From Phil1 sp963643205 (GTDB taxonomy: Bacteria; Bacillota; Clostridia; Christensenellales; CAG-138), in the NCBI GenBank assembly GCA_963643205.1, contig CAVIJJ010000035.1, positions 1 to 12,206 of the forward strand: a DNA stretch of 12,206 bases, read 5' to 3'. Numbering within the stretch: the stretch's first letter is position 1; the number at the start of each line of letters is the position of its first letter. Of this stretch, positions 6,824 to 12,206 are shown one piece after another. Both the position numbers and the translations under genes were made by a program. The notes under the pieces were generated by a model, which worked only from the letters and a program-made list of their open reading frames with translations, was not told where the DNA came from and did no database searches.

Positions 6824-8158
6824 ATGAAAACCATCAAAAGGACCGCGGCGGCTTTGCTTGCGCTGATGATAACGCTTTTGCCGCTCGCGGCCATGGCAAA
6901 GGGCTGGGAAAAGTCCGGGGACGCGCGCAACTGCGTGGTTAGAATTTATGTTGAGGAATACGACTGGTACGGCCACGGCACGGGCTTTTTTGTCGGAACA
7001 AGCGGAGAAGCGGTAGAGTACATTGTTACAAACGCGCATGTGGCCGGCCGGGATAACGAGGACGGCTCATATTCAAAAGTACGCGGCACCGTAACCGTTA
7101 TATTCGACGAAATAACAAGCCCCACAACGCAGGAAGCGGACGTGATTAAGGTTTGGCCGGATGTTGATCTGGCAATAATTCGGCTAAGGGAACCCACCAC
7201 GCTTAGAAGATCAATGCCGCTTATGTCGGCAAAGGATATTGACGATTGTGAGCAGGACGTGCACGCGGTCGGCTTCCCCGCCGTAAGTGACGACGATGAT
7301 TACGAATATAAATCGGCCCCCGAGGACGTAACCATTACCGCCGGATCAATAACGAAAAACCTGCTTGTGCTGGAAGATGATAACTATCTGCAAACGGACG
7401 CGGCGGTTAACAGCGGCAATTCCGGCGGCCCTCTTATAACCGAAGACGGCTACATTATAGGCATAAACACGAGCACCAGCGTATTCGGCACGGGGACAAA
7501 CTACTCTCTCTATATTGATTATGCCATAGAGTACCTTGAGCAGGAAGGCATAGCTTTTGATAAAGGAAGCAGGTCCGATACCGCGGAGCCCGTCACAATG
7601 ATAGAAACGACGGCGGAGATAAAAACCGACAATGCGGTACAGACCGCGCCGCAGGAAGGCGAGGCCTATAGCGTACCCGGCTTGCTGTTTATTTTAATAC
7701 TGTGCGGAATCGGGTTGCCTGTCGCTGTGGCCGGAATAATCACCATAATCACAACAATAAGGAAAAAAACAGGGCGCAAAAGCAAGGCGGAGCACATACC
7801 GGCGGAAGCGTGGCAATGCTCCTGCGGCCGTATAAATACCGGCGTCTTCTGCGTGAATTGCGGCAAAAGCCGCTATGAGCGCACAGTACCCGCTGTGCAT
7901 GCCGCGCCGCCGGTACCCGATACCGCGCCAGGAGAGAACACGGCATATAGCGACAGCGCGCCTTGCGCGGCCGATTCCGGCGGAGGCGGACTGAAGATGA
8001 GGATAAAGACGTCATCCGGCTCTGTACCGTCCGCTCCCGTGTATAGTAGCGCGCATAAAACAGGCGGACTGAAGAAAAACATAAAGTCCGCCGGAAGCCC
8101 CGCCGCGGCGGATAAGAACGAAGGGAATACGCTTTTTAGAAAGAGCGGTAATCTATAA
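6824..8158 (+). CDS. Membrane-anchored trypsin-like serine protease with cytoplasmic zinc ribbon
   Basis: A 444-aa protein with a strong AGGAG site. Residues 1-25 are a signal peptide or signal anchor. Residues about 34-245 are a trypsin-like (S1 family, HtrA-like) domain with the full triad: His72 in T-N-A-H-V, Asp115 in D-L-A-I-I and Ser200 in G-N-S-G-G-P. No PDZ domain follows, unlike classical DegP/HtrA. A TM segment lies at about 286-310, followed by basic residues, so the protease is outside. The tail is inside and carries one W-x-C ribbon (W330 onward; C-S-C-G, C-V-N-C-G), two G-G-L-K-x-x-I-K boxes and the end L-F-R-K-S-G-N-L, a variant of the cluster's C-terminal tag. The design suggests a surface protease tied to the cytoplasmic kinase/phosphatase machinery. 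The substrate is unknown; neighbouring surface proteins are candidates. Confidence 0.88.
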   Translation: MKTIKRTAAALLALMITLLPLAAMAKGWEKSGDARNCVVRIYVEEYDWYGHGTGFFVGTSGEAVEYIVTNAHVAGRDNEDGSYSKVRGTVTVIFDEITSPTTQEADVIKVWPDVDLAIIRLREPTTLRRSMPLMSAKDIDDCEQDVHAVGFPAVSDDDDYEYKSAPEDVTITAGSITKNLLVLEDDNYLQTDAAVNSGNSGGPLITEDGYIIGINTSTSVFGTGTNYSLYIDYAIEYLEQEGIAFDKGSRSDTAEPVTMIETTAEIKTDNAVQTAPQEGEAYSVPGLLFILILCGIGLPVAVAGIITIITTIRKKTGRKSKAEHIPAEAWQCSCGRINTGVFCVNCGKSRYERTVPAVHAAPPVPDTAPGENTAYSDSAPCAADSGGGGLKMRIKTSSGSVPSAPVYSSAHKTGGLKKNIKSAGSPAAADKNEGNTLFRKSGNL

Positions 8159-8197
8159 GCAATAAAAAGCCGAATAAACAGAAAGGAAGTAAAACAA

Positions 8198-8914
8198 ATG
8201 CCTAACTACAAAATGACCTATGATGTTGATCTCGTATTCTGCATTGATACAACCGGAAGCATGGGTGATGCCCTTGAAATGGTAAAAACCAACGCACTGC
8301 GCTTCCATAGCGACCTTGCAAACGCCATGGCCGCGAAGAAAAAGGAGCTGAACAGCCTGCGCATTCGTGTTGTGGCGTTCCGCGATTACATTGCGGATAA
8401 GGAAAACGCCATGCTTACAACGGACTTCTTCAACCTGCCCCGTGATAACGACCTGTTTGAGCGCGCCGTAAGAAGCCTTACCCCGTTCGGCGGCGGCGAT
8501 GAGCCGGAGGACGGCCTTGAGGCCCTTGCCTACGCCATACGCTCCCCCTGGAGCAAAAATCCGGATGCCAAGGCGCGCCAGGTTATAGTTGTTTGGACGG
8601 ACGCGCCTACCCACGAAATGGGCTACGCCGCCTCCTCACCCTATTATCCCAAGGGAATGCCCCGCTCGTTTGAGGAGCTTTCCAACTGGTGGGCGCAGGA
8701 AAAGGATGCCCACGGCGCGTACATGGATTATTTCAGCGAGCGCCTTGTGCTGTATACGCCCGATCAGGCGTACTGGAACAGCATTTCCAACAACTGGGAA
8801 AACGTGGTTCATTTCCCCTCAATCGCCGGCAACGGCCTTGGTGAATATGACTATTCCGAAATACTCGACACAATAGTTAACAGCATTGTTTCGGGCTCCG
8901 GCTTCCAGCAGTAA
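8198..8914 (+). CDS. vWA-domain protein of the TerY-like triad
   Basis: A single-domain cytoplasmic vWA protein of 238 aa, with no signal or TM. The metal-binding MIDAS motif is D17-T-T19-G-S21 (the D-x-[ST]-x-S form). Further conserved parts are F61-R-D63, G-G-G-D101-E-P-E-D105 and W-T134-D135-A-P. The GGGDEPED and TDAP motifs recall the vWA subtype found in alpha-kinase-linked proteins. In known TerY-P triads a vWA protein sits next to a PP2C phosphatase and a kinase, as here, and is thought to serve as a metal-dependent binding partner in a phospho-regulated complex. An AAAGGAAG site lies upstream, and the phosphatase gene starts 17 bp after the stop. It lacks both the zinc ribbon and the C-terminal tag, so it may be the binder rather than the bearer of the tag (inference). 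Confidence 0.85.
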   Translation: MPNYKMTYDVDLVFCIDTTGSMGDALEMVKTNALRFHSDLANAMAAKKKELNSLRIRVVAFRDYIADKENAMLTTDFFNLPRDNDLFERAVRSLTPFGGGDEPEDGLEALAYAIRSPWSKNPDAKARQVIVVWTDAPTHEMGYAASSPYYPKGMPRSFEELSNWWAQEKDAHGAYMDYFSERLVLYTPDQAYWNSISNNWENVVHFPSIAGNGLGEYDYSEILDTIVNSIVSGSGFQQ

Positions 8915-8931
8915 ACGAAAGGAATAAATAT

Positions 8932-9915
8932 ATGTATAATGTCGCTCTTATGGGGGGATTGATACAGGACGCAATCCCCGGCCAAGGCGAGGATGCCGTG
9001 TGCTCATTGCTTGGTGACAGGGGAGCTCTTATCGCCTGCATGGACGGCTGCGGCGGCTCCGGCGCCAAGCACTACGAGAAGGCCGGCAACTGCAAGGGCG
9101 CGCGCATAGCGTCGCACGAGGTTGGAGCGGCGCTGAAAACGTTTTTTTCGGAAAGCGGCATAGCGCAAAACGGCTTCGCGGACTATGAGGACGGAACTAT
9201 AGAAACCACGCTGCACGGCTGCATTGACAGTCGGCTCGGCGAAGTATTGGCAATGCTTACCGATGACGGCGGCAAATCAAGACTGAAAAGCCGCCTGTCC
9301 GCGGAGCTTCCCACAACGCTTGCGCTTCTTATGGCGGAGGAGGATCAAAACAACCCCGGCGTGATAGAAACAATGGCAATATGGGCGGGGGATTCCCGAG
9401 TATACGCTTTTTTGCCGAGCGGCCTGCGCCAGCTGAGCGAGGACGACGTGGTAGGCGGCGTTGATGCCGAGGAAAACCTTTCCACGGACGCCATTATGTC
9501 AAACGCCATTACTGCGGCCGGCAATTACAGGCTGAATATAAAGCGCAGGTTCTTTAAGGGCCCGGGCATATACCTTGCCGCTACGGACGGATGCTTTGCC
9601 TATTTCCCCTCACCCATAATGTTTGAAGGGGTGCTGCTTTCAACGCTTATCGAGTCCTCAACGCCCAAAGAATGGATGCAAAGACTCTCCAAGCGCATAG
9701 GGGCGGTAGCGTCGGACGATTATTCGCTGCAGTACGCGGCTTTCGCCAGCGAGGAGGACGACTTTAATACAATTAAGCGAATGTATGCCGAAAGGAGCCG
9801 CGTTTACAATCAGCGCTACGGCACGCCGCTGCGAGCAATGCTCGAACGGGATGACCGGGAGGGGTTGCAGCAACTTTGGCAGGAATATAAGGCAGAATAC
9901 AATTCCATTCAGTAA
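8932..9915 (+). CDS. PP2C-family Ser/Thr protein phosphatase
   Basis: A 327-aa cytoplasmic phosphatase of the PPM/PP2C type, which removes phosphate from Ser/Thr with two metal ions. Motifs appear in order: G-E20-D21 near the N-terminus, M-D38-G39-C-G-G (metal binding), L-P-T-T-L (126-130), W-A-G153-D154-S155-R-V, A-A-T-D219-G (the usual S-D-G, here T-D-G) and S-D262-D263 (usual G-x-x-D-N). All expected acidic ligands are present, so it should be active. The last 60 residues or so are a charged helical extension. It lies between the vWA and kinase genes with gaps of 17 and 20 bp, so the three are almost certainly co-transcribed. It most likely reverses the action of the kinase next door. It has no tag, ribbon or TM. 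Confidence 0.88.
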   Translation: MYNVALMGGLIQDAIPGQGEDAVCSLLGDRGALIACMDGCGGSGAKHYEKAGNCKGARIASHEVGAALKTFFSESGIAQNGFADYEDGTIETTLHGCIDSRLGEVLAMLTDDGGKSRLKSRLSAELPTTLALLMAEEDQNNPGVIETMAIWAGDSRVYAFLPSGLRQLSEDDVVGGVDAEENLSTDAIMSNAITAAGNYRLNIKRRFFKGPGIYLAATDGCFAYFPSPIMFEGVLLSTLIESSTPKEWMQRLSKRIGAVASDDYSLQYAAFASEEDDFNTIKRMYAERSRVYNQRYGTPLRAMLERDDREGLQQLWQEYKAEYNSIQ

Positions 9916-9935
9916 GCGGGAAACGGAGAACGGAA

Positions 9936-10949
9936 ATGGCTGTAAAAAAGACGGTAAAAATCCCCAAAAAGACGGAGCCGGAGCGGCATGGCGGTTATAC
10001 TCTGCTGCAGCCATGGACAACCAAGGGCGCCGGAACCTCCAAATGGTCCTTTGCCGAAAAGGGCGGAAGGGAATACTTTATAAAGGAGTTTCTTAACCCC
10101 GTGTTGCCCGAGGCGTCAAGCGGCATGTCGGCGGAGCTGATAGAGAGGAAAAAGGCACGCTGCGCCGAGTTTGAAAAGAAGAAGATGCGCATTTATGAAA
10201 CGGTAAACAATAGCGCAACCGGCAACATAGTTAAGATAGAGGACTTCTTTTTTGACAAGACCAAATTCTATCTTACAACCCTGCGCGTGGAGGGCAGCGA
10301 AAGCGACCCGGTTGAAATATCCGCGCTGCCGCAAGAGAAAAAGATGCTGTTCATAAGGGTGCTTGCCAACTCTATGGTGGGGCTTCATAAAAACGGCGTT
10401 GTGCATGGGGACCTGAAAACAAGCAACGTGCTTGTAAAAAAGCTTGATAACGGTAACCTTGTGGCCAAGCTTATTGACTTCGGCGAAAGCTTTCTTGAGG
10501 GCGAATCCCCCAACGCCCTTACGGGAGACGTTTATATTTCCCCGGAGGCGCGCCGGGCAATGGAGGGGGAGGACGTGAGCGTTGGCTGCAAGGCCGACGT
10601 GTTCGCGCTTGGCCTTATGTTTCATGAATACTATACCGGCGAGTTTCCCTCATTTGATCCGCAGTTTTCGTACGCGCACGAGGCTTTGCTTAACGATGCC
10701 GAGCTTACGCTGAGCCCCAAGCTGGACTCCGCGCCCGCGCTTAGGGACTGCGTTGAAAAAATGCTTCGCACGGATCCCGCTGAGCGGCCAACGGTTGAGG
10801 AAGTGTTTGAAAGGCTTAAAGTAAAAGCCGCGCCGCCCACGCCGCCCGCGCCGCCCACACCGCCCACACCGCCTAAGGAAGAGGCGAATCCGACGGAAAT
10901 CGCGCCGCCCGAGGACAAAGATCTGTTCCACCGCGCGGGCGATCTGTAA
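9936..10949 (+). CDS. Soluble Ser/Thr protein kinase with Pro-rich tail and GDL tag
   Basis: A 337-aa Hanks-type kinase. A Gly-containing loop (about 29-36) precedes Lys50 in Y-F-I-K. The catalytic loop is V-H157-G158-D159-L-K161-T-S-N164, the magnesium motif is D181-F-G and the activation segment ends I-S-P-E-A. K-A-D221-V-F-A-L-G follows. HGD replaces the usual HRD, as in several atypical bacterial kinases; all catalytic residues are kept, so it is probably active. There is no TM and there are no PASTA repeats, unlike PknB/PrkC. After the kinase fold (to about 290) comes a T-P-P-A-P-P repeat linker and the end D-L-F-H-R-A-G-D-L, the same tag as on the two four-TM proteins. This is the only soluble protein here with the tag, which suggests docking to the same partner as those membrane proteins. 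Confidence 0.88.
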   Translation: MAVKKTVKIPKKTEPERHGGYTLLQPWTTKGAGTSKWSFAEKGGREYFIKEFLNPVLPEASSGMSAELIERKKARCAEFEKKKMRIYETVNNSATGNIVKIEDFFFDKTKFYLTTLRVEGSESDPVEISALPQEKKMLFIRVLANSMVGLHKNGVVHGDLKTSNVLVKKLDNGNLVAKLIDFGESFLEGESPNALTGDVYISPEARRAMEGEDVSVGCKADVFALGLMFHEYYTGEFPSFDPQFSYAHEALLNDAELTLSPKLDSAPALRDCVEKMLRTDPAERPTVEEVFERLKVKAAPPTPPAPPTPPTPPKEEANPTEIAPPEDKDLFHRAGDL

Positions 10950-10996
10950 GCGAAATTCATTATTACGGCACACCCCACAAATAAAGGAGAAAAACA

Positions 10997-12206
10997 ATGC
11001 CTTGGTATTGCGCGAAATGCGGCACAAAAAATAAGGACAGCGCCGAGTTCTGCCCGGCGTGCGGGACCAAACGGACGGAAAGCGCAAAGGAGCGGCCATA
11101 TACCCCGCCCGTGAGCGCCCCGAAGAGGAAGGGCGAGAGGACCGGCGTTATTATAGCGGCGGCCTGCGTAGGCGCGCTTGTTCTGAGCATGCTTATCACG
11201 CTCGTTTTGCAGAACGTGAAGACAATAATACCAACCGGCACCGTGGAGGCGACGGCGACACAGGTACCGACGCAGACGGAAGCGGTTTACGATACCACTC
11301 CCATAGTGTGGGAAAATCCGGCGCTTGAGGAGGCTGTGAAGGAAGAACTCGGGGGAGCCGAAATTTCCGAAAACGACCTGCAGGGCATATATTCAATCTG
11401 CTTTGTCGGCAGCGATTTTGTAGTCCTGAACTATAACGGGGAGGCTGAAGACGAGAGCTTTTATGATGCCGCGGAATGCGTTTCGGCCGAAGCGCTGCGG
11501 GATATAGAGCATTTCAAAAACCTGAGCGAGGTTTATATCAGCGCGTGCGAAGCTGACTTCGACTTCTCTGTTTTGAACAATTGCCCCGGCATTACCGGCC
11601 TGCACATCATAAATACGCAGGAAATTGATCTTTCACGGCTGGCGAACCTGACGAGCCTGGAAATGTTGAATATACGCGATACATACGTAGGAGATCTCAC
11701 GCCGCTTGCGAACCTGACGAATCTTAAATCGTTGGATATACGCGATACATACGTAGGAGATCTCACGCCGTTGGCGAACTTGGCGAATCTGAAAGAGTTG
11801 TGGTTGAATAGTACAAGCGTTGAAGATCTCACGCCGCTGGCGAACCTGACGAAACTTGAATGGTTGGATATAGACTATACAAACGTTGAAGATCTCACGC
11901 CGCTTGCGAACCTGACGAGCCTGGAAATGTTGAATATACGCGATACATACGTAGGAGATCTCACGCCGCTTGCGAACCTGACGAATCTTAAATCGTTGGA
12001 TATACGCGATACATACGTAGGAGATCTCACGCCGTTGGCGAACTTGGCGAATCTGAAAGAGTTGTGGTTGAATAGTACAAGCGTTGAAGATCTCACGCCG
12101 CTGGCGAACCTGACGAAACTTGAATGGTTGGATATAGACTATACAAACGTTGAAGATCTCACGCCGCTTGCGAACCTGACGAGCCTGGAAATGTTGAATA
12201 TACGCG
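10997..12206 (+). CDS. Zinc-ribbon, single-TM leucine-rich-repeat surface protein (3' end missing)
   Basis: Open from ATG 10997 to the window end with no stop (at least 403 codons), with an AAAGGAG site upstream. It starts with a ribbon (W3, C5, C8, C19, C22), then a basic stretch (about 43-48) and one TM (about 50-71), so the ribbon is inside and the rest outside. A Thr-rich spacer leads to an internalin-type cap region (N-P-A-L-E-E-A-V near 107-114) and irregular LRRs. From residue 215 on there are regular 22-residue LRRs of the form L-T-P-L-A-N-L-T-x-L-x-x-L-x-I. Such LRRs bind proteins or glycans in internalin-like adhesins; here the ligand is unknown. The repeats become exact at DNA level. 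It has the same plan as the gene at 1111, with LRRs instead of the InlB repeat. Whether it ends in an anchor or tag cannot be seen. Confidence 0.85.
   Translation, partial: MPWYCAKCGTKNKDSAEFCPACGTKRTESAKERPYTPPVSAPKRKGERTGVIIAAACVGALVLSMLITLVLQNVKTIIPTGTVEATATQVPTQTEAVYDTTPIVWENPALEEAVKEELGGAEISENDLQGIYSICFVGSDFVVLNYNGEAEDESFYDAAECVSAEALRDIEHFKNLSEVYISACEADFDFSVLNNCPGITGLHIINTQEIDLSRLANLTSLEMLNIRDTYVGDLTPLANLTNLKSLDIRDTYVGDLTPLANLANLKELWLNSTSVEDLTPLANLTKLEWLDIDYTNVEDLTPLANLTSLEMLNIRDTYVGDLTPLANLTNLKSLDIRDTYVGDLTPLANLANLKELWLNSTSVEDLTPLANLTKLEWLDIDYTNVEDLTPLANLTSLEMLNIR
11642..12206 (+). repeat. 264-bp tandem superrepeat of four LRR units
   Basis: 11642-11905 and 11906-12169 are identical as far as I can read, and 12170-12206 begins a third identical copy. 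Each unit holds four 66-bp LRRs sharing GATCTCACGCCG. Absence of silent changes means very recent expansion or an assembly effect. Confidence 0.92.

Noticed and set aside
11533..12096. Two antisense open frames with identical starts
   Set aside because: They mirror the 264-bp LRR repeat on the opposite strand. The sense frame is a coherent LRR protein.
11642..12206. CRISPR-like or minisatellite array
   Set aside because: The repeats are contiguous, in frame and encode regular 22-residue LRRs; there are no unique spacers.

Overview
The window reads as one long gene cluster from a Firmicutes-type bacterium, most likely an uncultivated gut clostridium. The reasons are strong AGGAGG-like ribosome binding sites, lipobox lipoproteins, a LytTR regulator, an InlB-type (Listeria-Bacteroides) repeat, internalin-like 22-residue leucine-rich repeats and Pro/Thr-rich spacers. 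This is inference from gene style; nothing in the window gives a taxonomic name. All eleven supported genes lie on the + strand, and gaps from 1111 onward are only about 17 to 61 bp.

Layout. Positions 1-50 hold the rho-independent terminator of an upstream gene. Positions 91-120 hold a direct repeat with LytTR-site geometry ahead of a weak promoter. Positions 257-982 encode a LytTR response regulator with a degenerate receiver. Then follow a zinc-ribbon/single-TM/InlB-repeat surface protein (1111-2136), two related lipoproteins (2158-3294, 3331-4605), two zinc-ribbon four-TM proteins (4667-5491, 5526-6788) and a membrane-anchored trypsin-like protease with a cytoplasmic zinc ribbon (6824-8158). 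Next comes a vWA / PP2C phosphatase / Ser-Thr kinase triad (8198-8914, 8932-9915, 9936-10949). The last gene encodes a zinc-ribbon/single-TM/leucine-rich-repeat surface protein (from 10997) that runs off the window inside an exact 264-bp repeat.

How the parts fit. vWA + PP2C + kinase matches the TerY-P type phosphorylation triad known from comparative genomics. Here it sits beside a set of envelope proteins. Every predicted zinc ribbon faces the cytoplasm, while the protease, InlB repeat, LRRs and lipoproteins face outside. Four otherwise unrelated proteins (both four-TM proteins, the protease and the kinase) end in the same tag, roughly L-[FM]-x-x-x-G-[DN]-L at the carboxyl terminus. I infer a membrane-associated signalling assembly in which surface modules are linked, through cytoplasmic zinc ribbons and the C-terminal tag, to a phospho-switch. 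The shared tag plus the conserved ribbon set is the best candidate here for something undescribed.
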